Below are positions 49,206 to 58,643 of a stretch of 64,000 nt of DNA, in pieces. The notes under the pieces were generated by a model, which saw only the letters and a program-made list of their open reading frames with translations, ran no database searches and was not told where the DNA came from. Positions within the stretch are counted from its first letter, which is position 1. Every line of letters starts with the position of its first letter. The stretch is from Archangium gephyra (GTDB lineage: Bacteria; Myxococcota; Myxococcia; Myxococcales; Myxococcaceae): positions 62,001 to 126,000 of the forward strand of contig QFQP01000018.1 in the NCBI GenBank assembly GCA_003243425.1. Direction: 5' to 3'. The position numbers and the translations under genes were made by a program.

Positions 49206-49603
49206 GCAATGAACGTCACTTCGCGATGCTGCGTTCGCTGGCTGCGTCCAACGTGCGCTTCGCCGTCTTCGGAGGCGCGGGGCTCATGCTTCACACGCAA
49301 GACCGTTCACGCGCGCTCCCCGACAGCGACGTGATTCTCGCTCCTGGCGAGGTGCACACCTTCGTGAACTGGGCGCTGCCCCGCGGCGAGGTCACCGTCT
49401 GGGGCGAGCCGTGGCACGACGACATCGTGTTCGCCGGGAAGCTCTACGTGCGCGCGAAGCCCGATGGCCTCACGCTCGACGCGGTCTTCGAAGATCACGA
49501 GTACGACTTCGAAGACCTCGTGCGCCGCGCGGTCATCATCGACGGCCTTCCCGTCTGCCCGCTCCACGAGTTGCAGGCGATGCGCGCGCGCCCGCGGACG
49601 TAG
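49202..49603 (+). CDS. Nucleotidyltransferase-fold protein (MNT/AbiEii-like)
   Basis: A 133-residue protein with the minimal nucleotidyltransferase pattern: VRFAVFGGAGLMLHTQDRS (Gly24-Gly25) followed by PDSDVIL (Asp41, Asp43), like the GG...DxD of MNT and AbiEii-type domains. A third carboxylate may be in LTLDAVFED. It is short, lacking a separate substrate domain. It is the last of three overlapping genes. Its role may be adenylylation of a partner or substrate in the cassette; this is inference. GTG 49202 is fixed by the overlap. Confidence 0.65.
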   Translation: MSNERHFAMLRSLAASNVRFAVFGGAGLMLHTQDRSRALPDSDVILAPGEVHTFVNWALPRGEVTVWGEPWHDDIVFAGKLYVRAKPDGLTLDAVFEDHEYDFEDLVRRAVIIDGLPVCPLHELQAMRARPRT

Positions 49604-49631
49604 CCCGCACGCGGCGCCCTGCGTGCGGCGA

Positions 49632-50666
49632 TCACGGCTGCTGAATGAGCCCTCGGCTCAGCAGCGTCCACCCGATCATCTTGTAGAGCAGCCGCGCGCC
49701 GACGTTGCCGTCCCACTCGCTGCCGTTTTCACCCGGCGAGACCTCGTTGAGATCGAACCCGACGATGGTCTTCTTCGCGCGCACGATGCCTTCGAGCAGC
49801 GCGACGGCCTGCGCGAACGTGAGCCCGCCCGGCACCGGCGTACCGGTGTTCGGGCACAACGTCGGCTCGAGGCCGTCGATGTCCCATGACAGGTACACGT
49901 GCTGCGGAAGCTCCGCGACGATGCCGTCGACGATCTCCCGCCAGGGCGTGCCGTCGTTGCGCGCCCGCGCCAGTCGCGCGTCGAAGAAGGTGTGCACACG
50001 GCCGTTCGAGTTGCGGATGATCTCGTATTCCGCTTCGCCGAAGTCGCGAATGCCGACCTGCACCAGCTTCTTCACGTTCGGGAGGTGCTCGAGCACGTTG
50101 AACATGATCGACGCGTGGCTCCACTCGAAGCCCTCGTAGGCGTCGCGGAGGTCGGCGTGCGCATCGAGGTGCAGCACGCCGAGGTTCGGGTACTTCTCGG
50201 CGTAGGCCTTGATCGAACCGAACGGCACCGAGTGATCGCCGCCGACCACGCCGACGATCTTGTCCTTCGCGAGCCACTCCTTCGTGCGCGCGTGGACCCA
50301 GTCGTTCATCTTCACCGACAGCTCGTTCACGCGAGCCAGCGCCTTCTCGTCGGTCTCGACGCCGCCGGACTCCACGATCGGCGCGGCGAGCGCCTTGCCT
50401 TCGTCATTCCACGCGCGCACCTCGGCCGGAATCTCGAGCATCGAAATGCCGGGCTCGTAGGGCCTGCCGGTGTCGAGATCGAAGAGGTCGACCTGCTTCG
50501 ACGCCTCGAGAATGCACGCCGGGCCATCGGCCGTGCCGCCGCCGTACGAAGTGGTGGCTTCGAAGGGCACGGGCACGAGCACGACCTTCGCTTCGTCAGG
50601 CGTGAAGGGAAGACCGAAGACACCAGAGTCGGGGAGGGCGGCGGCGTTGGGATCGAAGGCGGGCAT
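49632..50666 (-). CDS. Ureohydrolase (agmatinase/arginase/formimidoylglutamase family)
   Basis: A 344-residue manganese hydrolase with all three metal-binding signatures: VGGDHSVPFG, LHLDAHADLRDAYEG and LSWDIDGLEPT. It cleaves urea or a related group from a guanidino substrate; sequence alone does not separate agmatinase from arginase or other guanidinases. ATG 50666 lies 5 nt past the stop of the oxidoreductase gene; the GTG three codons upstream overlaps that gene. The two are one operon. Confidence 0.9.
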   Translation of the reverse strand: MPAFDPNAAALPDSGVFGLPFTPDEAKVVLVPVPFEATTSYGGGTADGPACILEASKQVDLFDLDTGRPYEPGISMLEIPAEVRAWNDEGKALAAPIVESGGVETDEKALARVNELSVKMNDWVHARTKEWLAKDKIVGVVGGDHSVPFGSIKAYAEKYPNLGVLHLDAHADLRDAYEGFEWSHASIMFNVLEHLPNVKKLVQVGIRDFGEAEYEIIRNSNGRVHTFFDARLARARNDGTPWREIVDGIVAELPQHVYLSWDIDGLEPTLCPNTGTPVPGGLTFAQAVALLEGIVRAKKTIVGFDLNEVSPGENGSEWDGNVGARLLYKMIGWTLLSRGLIQQP

Positions 50667-50671
50667 GTGAG

Positions 50672-51634
50672 TCACCAGGTGAGGACGAGTTTTCCGAAAG
50701 AGTCGTTGGACGCCAGTCGCTTGAGCGCAGGCACGATGTCGTTCATCGGCAGCACGTCGTCGACGATGGGCTTGAGCGCGCCACTGGCGAAGTGCGGCAC
50801 GAGTTTGTCTTCGAAGGCGCGCGCCACCACGATCTTCTCTTCGAGGGCGCGCGCACGCAGCGTGGTGCCGATGACGCGCAGCCGCTTGCCGAGGATCTTC
50901 CGGAGCGGCACGTCGGTGGTGGCGCCAGCCACCAGCCCCACGAGCATCAACGTGCCCTTCGGCGCGAGCGCTTCGATGGTCTCGGGCACGTAGTCACCGC
51001 CGACCAGATCGAGCGCGATGTCGACACCCGGCTTCACCTCGGCGGCGAACTGCGCGTCCTTCACCAGGATCGCGTGCCCGAGCCCGAGCTTCTTTGCGCG
51101 CTCGAGCTTCTCCGGCTGACGGCCGGTGCCGATGGCGGTGGCTCCGTACAGCCTGCACAGCTGCAGCGCAGCCGTGCCCACGCCGCTGGCGACCGCGTGA
51201 ATCAGCACCCGCGAACCCTGCGTCATGCCGGCCTGCAGCACGAGCGCGTCGAACGCGGTGGCGAAGGCCTCCGGCAACGCCGCTGCGTCGGTGAACGAGA
51301 GCGAAGCGGGAATGGCGATCGCTTCACGCTCGTGGATGACGAGCGTCTCGGCCCACGCGCCGCCGGCCACCAGGCCCATCACGCGATCGCCGACCTTCCA
51401 ACGCGTCACGCGCGCACCGACGGCCGCCACTTCGCCCGCGTATTCGAGGCCGGGGATCTCGGCGCTCACGCCCGCCGGAGCTGGATACAGCCCCATGGTC
51501 TGCAGCAGATCGGCGCGGTTCAACGCACTGGCACGAACGCTGACTGCGATCTCATCGGGGCCCGGTGTTGGTGCCGGGCGCTCGAGCACCTTCACGTGCT
51601 CCGGACCTTCGAAGTCGGTGACGACGGCCTTCAT
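50672..51634 (-). CDS. NADPH:quinone oxidoreductase (zinc-independent MDR family)
   Basis: A 320-residue medium-chain reductase of the quinone oxidoreductase type. Features are the substrate part SALNRADLLQTMGLYP, GLEYAGEVAAVGARV, the nucleotide fold VLIHAVASGVGTAALQL and GATAIGTGRQPEKLERAKKLG. Zinc-ligand Cys residues of alcohol dehydrogenases are absent. It reduces quinones or enones with NADPH. The start is divergent from the aminopeptidase gene, 23 bp away. Confidence 0.92.
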   Translation of the reverse strand: MKAVVTDFEGPEHVKVLERPAPTPGPDEIAVSVRASALNRADLLQTMGLYPAPAGVSAEIPGLEYAGEVAAVGARVTRWKVGDRVMGLVAGGAWAETLVIHEREAIAIPASLSFTDAAALPEAFATAFDALVLQAGMTQGSRVLIHAVASGVGTAALQLCRLYGATAIGTGRQPEKLERAKKLGLGHAILVKDAQFAAEVKPGVDIALDLVGGDYVPETIEALAPKGTLMLVGLVAGATTDVPLRKILGKRLRVIGTTLRARALEEKIVVARAFEDKLVPHFASGALKPIVDDVLPMNDIVPALKRLASNDSFGKLVLTW

Positions 51635-51657
51635 GGGAAGTCAGGTAACACAGCGTT

Positions 51658-53055
51658 ATGAGTTGGCACATGAACTACGCGGATCGTCGCAAGCGTTTCC
51701 TCTCGGAACTCGACGGACCGGTGCTGTTGATGGCGGGCGGCGTTCTTTCGCGCAACTACCCGGCCAACGGCTTCCCGTTTCGCGCCGACAGCACGTTCCT
51801 CTATTTCTTCGAGCGGCCCGAAGCGGGCAGCGCGGCGATCTTCGAGCCGACGAACGGGACGGTGACCCTGCTTCTCCCCGAGCGCACCGTGGCCGACACG
51901 CTGTGGCATGGAGCGCTCGAGTCGTTCGACGCCGTGAAGGCGCGGCAGAACGTCGACGCGGTGCTGCCCGTCGAGCAGCTCGAAGCGCACGCGGGGAAAT
52001 ACGGGAAGCTGCGGTCGCTCGCGGTGGCTGACTGGAAGGCGACGGCGCGCGCCAGGAAGATCACCGGTGAAGCTCTCGACTTCGACGACGCGAAGAAGGT
52101 CGGTGACGGTGCGCTCCTCGAGCTGATCGCGAAGCTGCGCCTGCACAAGGGCGAAGACGAGCTCGCCGAGATTCGCCGCCTCGTTCCCATCACGCGTGAA
52201 GCGCACGTCGCCGCGATGCAGCACTCGAAGCCCGGCGTCTCGGAGCAGTTCCTCAACGGCCAGGTCGAAGGTGCCTTCGCGCGCAACGGAGCGGTGCCGG
52301 CGTACAGCTCGATCCTCTCGGTGCGCGGCGAGGTGCTGCACAACCACGATCACCGGAACATCTTGAAGGCCGGCGACATCGTGTTGCTCGATGCCGGCGC
52401 GGAAGGCGAGAGCGGGTACTGCAACGACGTCACGCGCGACTGGCCGGTAGGTGGCGCTTTTTCTCCCGAAGGTCGCGACGTGTACGACCTCGTGTTGTCG
52501 GCGGAGCTCGACGCGATCTCGGCCGTGAAGCCCGGCGTGCGCTACCGCGAGCTGCATCTACGGGCGTCACGCGTGCTCACAGAAGGGCTGGTGCAGATGG
52601 GGTTGCTGATCGGCTCGCCGGACGGGCTCGTCGAGTCGGGTGCGCACGCGATCTTCTTCCCGCATGGCCTCGGTCATCAGCTCGGCATCGACGTGCACGA
52701 TCTCGAGGCCTTCGGAGATCGGATACATTATCCGTTTGGCCGCACGCGCAGCTCGCAGTTCGGAACGCAGTACCTGCGCATGGACATGGACCTCGCGGCC
52801 GGCATGGTCTTCACCATCGAGCCGGGCCTCTATTTCGTGCCTGCGATCCTCCACTCGCCGGAGCTGCGCGAGCGCTTCAAGACGCAGGTGAACTGGGCGA
52901 CGGCCGAGAAGTTCCTGACGATGAATGACGGCCGCGGCTTCGGAGGCATCCGCATCGAAGACGACGTGGCGTGCACGAGCGACGGTGTCGAGGTGCTGAC
53001 GGCCGCGATTCCGAAGAGCCGCAATGAAGTCGAAGCGCTCGCCGGAAGCGCCTGA
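51658..53055 (+). CDS. pepP: Xaa-Pro aminopeptidase (M24B)
   Basis: 465 residues: an N-terminal creatinase-like domain (GGVLSRNYPANGFPFRADS) and a pita-bread catalytic domain with metal ligands in LLDAGAE, NDVTRDWPV, HGLGHQLGIDVHD, TIEPGLYF and RIEDDV. It removes N-terminal residues from peptides with Pro at position 2, fitting peptide-based nutrition. ATG 51658 starts MSWHMNYADRR. It ends 3 bp before a convergent lipoprotein gene. Confidence 0.94.
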   Translation: MSWHMNYADRRKRFLSELDGPVLLMAGGVLSRNYPANGFPFRADSTFLYFFERPEAGSAAIFEPTNGTVTLLLPERTVADTLWHGALESFDAVKARQNVDAVLPVEQLEAHAGKYGKLRSLAVADWKATARARKITGEALDFDDAKKVGDGALLELIAKLRLHKGEDELAEIRRLVPITREAHVAAMQHSKPGVSEQFLNGQVEGAFARNGAVPAYSSILSVRGEVLHNHDHRNILKAGDIVLLDAGAEGESGYCNDVTRDWPVGGAFSPEGRDVYDLVLSAELDAISAVKPGVRYRELHLRASRVLTEGLVQMGLLIGSPDGLVESGAHAIFFPHGLGHQLGIDVHDLEAFGDRIHYPFGRTRSSQFGTQYLRMDMDLAAGMVFTIEPGLYFVPAILHSPELRERFKTQVNWATAEKFLTMNDGRGFGGIRIEDDVACTSDGVEVLTAAIPKSRNEVEALAGSA

Positions 53056-53058
53056 GGG

Positions 53059-54567
53059 TTACGGCTGCGCCTCCGGTCGATCGCCGCACTTCACCGCCGC
53101 CGTCTTCTTGTCGGCGAGTGCCTGGAGTTGATCGACCGTGCAGCCGTGAAGTCGCAGCGCGAACGCGGGAAGCTCCACTTCGAGCCCCGGAAAGCCGAGC
53201 GGCACGGGATCGCGCACGTACTTCGAGACCTCGGGCACGCGACTGACGTCACCCAGCGCCAACAACGCCGATTGATACAGCGCGACGTCATCTTTCTTCG
53301 GTGACCTCGCCAGCGCCGCCAGCAACACCTCACGCGCGCTCTGCGTCGGCGCCTTCGCCCTGGCCGCGTTGTCGAAGAGCCTCAAGATCTGCGCGCGCGG
53401 TGACGTGGTGAAGAAGCCCTTCGGCTTGACGTAGTACTCGGCCAACGACGCGAGCAGCTCGGGCTCGAGCACGGTCTGGTGAGACGTGAGGTTCGTGAGG
53501 ATCGGCTGCGTGTTCTTGTCGTCCCGGATCAGCTTCACCATCTGCACCCGGTGCGACGGCTCGGTCACCAGCAGGTGCTTCTGGGCGCGGTCGGCGAGCT
53601 TCGAGCGCATCAATTGCTCGAGCTCCGCCTCGTCAGGCGCCTGCTGCAGCCACAACGAGAGCAGGGCGCGGCGCGGCCCCGGCGGACACTTCGAGAGCTC
53701 CGGCACCAGCTGCGAATGTTCGCGCGTCAGCTCGCGTTCCATCTCGTCGAGCAGATCGTCACTCGTGCCCTCCGCGCACGCGGCCTGCGCGACCTTGCGG
53801 TACATCGCGTCCTTCTTCGGCCCGCTCTCGTAGCAACTGGCCAGCTGCAGGTCGGTCCACGGCCCCGGAGCCTCTTCTGCGGCTTCGACCAGGTCGGCTT
53901 CGCAGTTGCCCACCAGCACCAGCGACTTCGTCTTGTCGTCTTCCGCGGGGTCCGACAGGCGCTCGCGCGCGAACGCCAGGCCCTCTTCTTCCAGTTGCAG
54001 CCGGGCTTCGCGAATGGCCTCGGCCCGCTTCCGGGGATCTTTCGTCGACGCCAGCAGCGCACGTTCTTCCTGAATGAAATCGTGCTGACCGCTCAACGGC
54101 AGCGAGATGCGGTTCAAGCCGCCGTCTGGCAGCGGCACCAACCGCGCCGAATCGACGTAGGCCTTCTTTCCGAGCGCACGCAGCTCGACGAAGCGCGTCT
54201 CGCGCAGCTCATCGCCCACCAGATGCTGCGCGTGGATGAGCGCCCCGTTCGTCTCGTATTCGGCGACGAGGACGACCTTCCCGTCCTTCTTCACCACCAC
54301 CGCGTCCCACTTCGCGGGGAAGGCGGCCTGAAACAACACGATCGGCAGCACGATCACGCACAGCGGCGAATGCGCACAGGCGAACCCGCCGCTCGACACC
54401 GAGCTGCGCGTCTCGCGCGTCACCGTCACTTCAGCGCCGGTCTTCGCGAGGTCCTTCGCTTCGGCGAGCGTCAGCGGCACCGACGCGTACGTTTCCTTCT
54501 TCAGCGACCCACCGCAGCAACACCCGCTCATCGCGAGCGCAAGCAGAACAATCGACACCTGACGCAT
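53059..54567 (-). CDS. Lipoprotein with helical-repeat C-terminus, unknown function
   Basis: A 502-residue lipoprotein with lipobox LAMSGC followed by three more Cys/Gly. A short hydrophobic stretch (CVIVLPIVLFQAAF, about residue 67-80) is followed by a beta-rich region to about 190 and then an alpha-helical region resembling HEAT/TPR-like repeats to the C-terminus. No catalytic motif is seen. ATG 54567 is the start; further upstream the frame shadows accD. It is divergent from accD. Confidence 0.75.
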   Translation of the reverse strand: MRQVSIVLLALAMSGCCCGGSLKKETYASVPLTLAEAKDLAKTGAEVTVTRETRSSVSSGGFACAHSPLCVIVLPIVLFQAAFPAKWDAVVVKKDGKVVLVAEYETNGALIHAQHLVGDELRETRFVELRALGKKAYVDSARLVPLPDGGLNRISLPLSGQHDFIQEERALLASTKDPRKRAEAIREARLQLEEEGLAFARERLSDPAEDDKTKSLVLVGNCEADLVEAAEEAPGPWTDLQLASCYESGPKKDAMYRKVAQAACAEGTSDDLLDEMERELTREHSQLVPELSKCPPGPRRALLSLWLQQAPDEAELEQLMRSKLADRAQKHLLVTEPSHRVQMVKLIRDDKNTQPILTNLTSHQTVLEPELLASLAEYYVKPKGFFTTSPRAQILRLFDNAARAKAPTQSAREVLLAALARSPKKDDVALYQSALLALGDVSRVPEVSKYVRDPVPLGFPGLEVELPAFALRLHGCTVDQLQALADKKTAAVKCGDRPEAQP

Positions 54568-54621
54568 CAGGTCAGCGTGCCAGACTTGAGGTGTATCGAG
54601 TGAGCCGGTAGGAGCCCCGCC

Positions 54622-55484
<863 letters not shown>

Positions 55485-55488
<4 letters not shown>

Positions 55489-56675
55489 CTCCGCAGGAAG
55501 GCCTCGCACACCTCGCGGGGCTCTCGCCGTCGAGCATCAAGATGGGCCTCGAGCGCGTGGTGGTGGCGCTCGAAAAGCTCGGCAACCCGCAGACCGATTT
55601 TCCCGCGCTTCACGTCGCCGGGACCAATGGCAAAGGCTCGACCTGTGCCATCGCCGCGTCGTGTCTGCGCCAGCGCTACAAGACCGGGCTCTACACGTCG
55701 CCGCACCTGGTGCGGCCCAACGAGCGCATTCAGATCGATGGCGTCGAGATCGACGACGATACCTTCGGGCGACGCATCGCCGAGGTCATCGCGGTGCTGG
55801 GCGTGAACCACGAGCTCACGTACTTCGAGTTCGGCACCATCGTCGCGTTCTGGCACTTCGCGCAGGAGGGGGTGGAGATCGCCGTCATCGAAACCGGCCT
55901 CGGCGGGCGGCTCGACGCCACGACGGCGTGTCGACCGCTGGTCACCTGCGTGACGCCGATCGACTTCGATCACATGGAGTACCTCGGCCATTCGCTCGCA
56001 CAGATCGCCGGCGAGAAGGCCGGCATCTTCAAGCCCGGGGTGCCCATCGTGCTCGCGGCGCAACGGCCAGAGGCGCTGACCGCGCTCGACCGCCCGGGCG
56101 CGAAGCTCGAGGGGCGCGACTTCTTCCGCGTGCCGTCGAACGAGCTTCACCTGCGCGGCGCGCATCAACAGCAGAACCTCGCGGTGGCGATGGCGTGCCT
56201 CGATGCGTTGACGCGGTTTCCGCTCAGCGACGAAGAACGTCGCGCCGGGGTCTCGCAGGCGCGGTGGCCGGGGCGCCTCGAAGAGTTTCCCGGTGAGCCG
56301 CCGGTGATACTCGATGGCGCGCACAACACCTCGGGCGTGGAGGCGCTGGTGAAGGCCCTCGACGACGTGTACCCGAACCGGCCCGTGCACCTCGTGTTCG
56401 GGGTGTTCGCCGACAAAGACTCGGAGCCCATGATGCGGCGGCTCTTCCCGCGGGTCGACGCGCTCTATCTGACGCCGGTGGGCAGCCCTCGCTCGAAGGC
56501 GCCTCAGTCGTACGTCGACCTCGCGCGTTCACTGAACACCAACGTCACGGTCTACGGCGGCGCCGAGGCGGCGCTCGAGGCCGCGCGCGCCCGGGTTCCA
56601 AGCGGCGGAATCGTCGTGATTGCGGGCTCTTTGTTCCTCGTGGGCCAGGTGCGGGGCGCGTTGACGCGTGCGTGA
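55485..56675 (+). CDS. folC: Folylpolyglutamate synthase/dihydrofolate synthase
   Basis: 396 residues of the Mur-ligase-like family, with the ATP loop HVAGTNGKGSTCAI, substrate regions YTSPHLVRPNERIQIDG and ETGLGGRLDATTA, CVTPIDFDHMEYLG, and the C-terminal LDGAHNTSG. It adds Glu to folates and may also make dihydrofolate. GTG 55485 overlaps the accD stop. Confidence 0.95.
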
Positions 56676-56697
56676 CGGTGGTTAGGTTGCTTTCGTC

Positions 56698-57258
56698 ATG
56701 AGCAACGACCCCCAGACCGAGGGCCAGGAGCCCACCGAAACCGACTTTCCGACCCAGGCGCAGCCGCAGCCCGTCGACCCCGAGGTCGAGCGCCTCCGGG
56801 CCGAGCTGGCCGCCGCCCACAAGCGCGTGAACGAACTGGCCCACGCGATTCAGGCCGGCGAGCGCGACCGTGAAGAGTTCAAGCAGCGTCAGGCCCGCGA
56901 ACGTGAGCGGATGATCGACGTCGAGAAGGGCAACATCGCCGTGGCCCTGCTGGAGGCCGTCGACCAGCTCGACCTGAGCCTGCAGTCGGCCGACGGCTCG
57001 CCCTTCGCGCAGGGCGTGAAGTTGATCCGCGACAGCCTGCTCAAGCGCGCCGAGTCGATCGGCATCGAACGCGTGGAGCTCGTGGGCCGGCCCTACGACC
57101 CGAACCTCGCCGAAGCCACGGACATGGAGATCACCGCGTCTGAAGCGGAAGACGGCACCGTCAGCGCGGTTCTCAAGGCGTGCTACCAGCTCAAAGGCCG
57201 GACGATTCGCCCCGGCATGGTTCGCGTGTCGAAGTTCGTGAAGCCCGTGCAGGCGTGA
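56698..57258 (+). CDS. grpE: GrpE nucleotide exchange factor
   Basis: 186 residues: acidic N-terminus, long coiled coil (about 40-80), four-helix and beta-wing parts with LEAVDQLDLSLQSAD and the signature IGIERVELVGRPYDPNLAEA, ending VLKACYQLKGRTIRPGMVRVS. It releases ADP from DnaK. dnaK/dnaJ are not in the window. Its stop overlaps the possible GTG of the htrA gene. Confidence 0.95.
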   Translation: MSNDPQTEGQEPTETDFPTQAQPQPVDPEVERLRAELAAAHKRVNELAHAIQAGERDREEFKQRQARERERMIDVEKGNIAVALLEAVDQLDLSLQSADGSPFAQGVKLIRDSLLKRAESIGIERVELVGRPYDPNLAEATDMEITASEAEDGTVSAVLKACYQLKGRTIRPGMVRVSKFVKPVQA

Positions 57259-58643
57259 CGCTAGGGTCCCGCGCCACCGTGCGTGCGTTGATCCTCGTCG
57301 CAGTGCTGTCAGTACCGGCCCTGGCCCAGACCGTCGACGAATGGGTCAAGGCGAAGATCTCGGCGCAGCGCACGTCGAACGCGCCGGTGTCCCAGAGCCC
57401 GTTGCCCTCGGGGCAGCTGTGGCGCGAGCGACCGGCGAAGTCGCCGCCGTTGCCTGATTTCGTGCCGCCCACGTCTCTGGCGCCGCTGGTGAAAGCGGTG
57501 CGGCCGGGCGTCGTCAACATCGCCGCGCGCAACGAAGGCAGTACGCGGTCGCTGGGCTCGGGCTTCGTCATCAACCCGGAAGGGTTGGTCGTGACCAACA
57601 ACCACGTCGTCGAGCGCGCGCAGAGCATCGAAGTGCGCCTCGCCGACGGCCGGAGCTTCGCGGGCACCGTCGTGGGCCGCGACCCGTCGACGGACCTCGC
57701 GTTGTTGCGCATCGCCAACGTGAAGGATCTGCCGACGGTCACCCTGGGTGACTCCGACGAACTGGAGATCGGTGACTGGGTCGTCGCCATCGGCAACCCG
57801 TTCGGCCTCGATACGTCGGTCACGCACGGGCTGATTTCTGCGCGCGAGCGCGTCATCGGCGTGGGGCCCTTCGACGACTTCATTCAGACCAACGCGCTCA
57901 TCAACCCGGGCAACTCCGGCGGCCCGCTGTTCGACATGAACGGTGACGTGGTGGGGGTGACGACGGCCATCACCTCGCAGGGGCAGGGCATCGGCTTCGC
58001 GGTGCCCATCAACCTCGTGAAGGACCTGCTGCCCAACCTGCTGCACAACGGGCGGCCGGAACGCGGGTGGCTGGGCCTCAACGTTCAGGAGGTGGGCGAG
58101 GGTGACGGCAAGGCACCGGTGGTCGTCGACGTGTTCGCGGGCAGCCCCGCCGAGAAGGCCGGCCTGAAGCCGGGCGACCGGGTGGTCGGCATCGGTGGGA
58201 AGCCGGTGCAGCGCTACCAGCAGATTCTGCGGAAGATCGCGCTGCTCGCGCCCGGGAGCGCCGTGAAGATCGACGTGATTCGTGGTGGCCGCAGCTTCGA
58301 TTTCTCCGCGACGCTGGCGCAGCGCCCGTCTCTCGAGGCGTTGCGCGCGATGAACTCCGGTGGGCGTGTCGACGCGCTGGGGTTCGCCGTGCGGCCGCTC
58401 GACCCGAACGCGGCCGCCTCGCTGGGAACGCAGCCCGGCCTGCGCATCGAGGCCGTCGTTCCCGGTGGCGCGGCGGAGCGCGCGGGCCTGTCGACGGGCG
58501 ATGTGATCACCGAGGTGAATCGTCAGCCCGTCACCACCTTGAAAGACCTCGACGCGGCGCTGTCCGAGTCCGAACCGGGGGAGCCGGTACTGCTCAAGCT
58601 CCACCGCGGCTCGTCGTCGCGGTACGTGGCCGTGAAGCCGTGA
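57255..58643 (+). CDS. HtrA/DegQ-type periplasmic serine protease
   Basis: A 462-residue protein with a signal peptide (LILVAVLSVPALAQ), a trypsin-like domain with the triad His in VVTNNHVVE, Asp in STDLALLRI and Ser in NPGNSGGPLF, and two PDZ domains (about 275-360 and 375-462). It is a quality-control protease of the periplasm, apt beside grpE. GTG 57255 overlaps the grpE stop; GTG 57279 would give a shorter signal peptide and is equally plausible. Confidence 0.92.
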   Translation: MTLGSRATVRALILVAVLSVPALAQTVDEWVKAKISAQRTSNAPVSQSPLPSGQLWRERPAKSPPLPDFVPPTSLAPLVKAVRPGVVNIAARNEGSTRSLGSGFVINPEGLVVTNNHVVERAQSIEVRLADGRSFAGTVVGRDPSTDLALLRIANVKDLPTVTLGDSDELEIGDWVVAIGNPFGLDTSVTHGLISARERVIGVGPFDDFIQTNALINPGNSGGPLFDMNGDVVGVTTAITSQGQGIGFAVPINLVKDLLPNLLHNGRPERGWLGLNVQEVGEGDGKAPVVVDVFAGSPAEKAGLKPGDRVVGIGGKPVQRYQQILRKIALLAPGSAVKIDVIRGGRSFDFSATLAQRPSLEALRAMNSGGRVDALGFAVRPLDPNAAASLGTQPGLRIEAVVPGGAAERAGLSTGDVITEVNRQPVTTLKDLDAALSESEPGEPVLLKLHRGSSSRYVAVKP

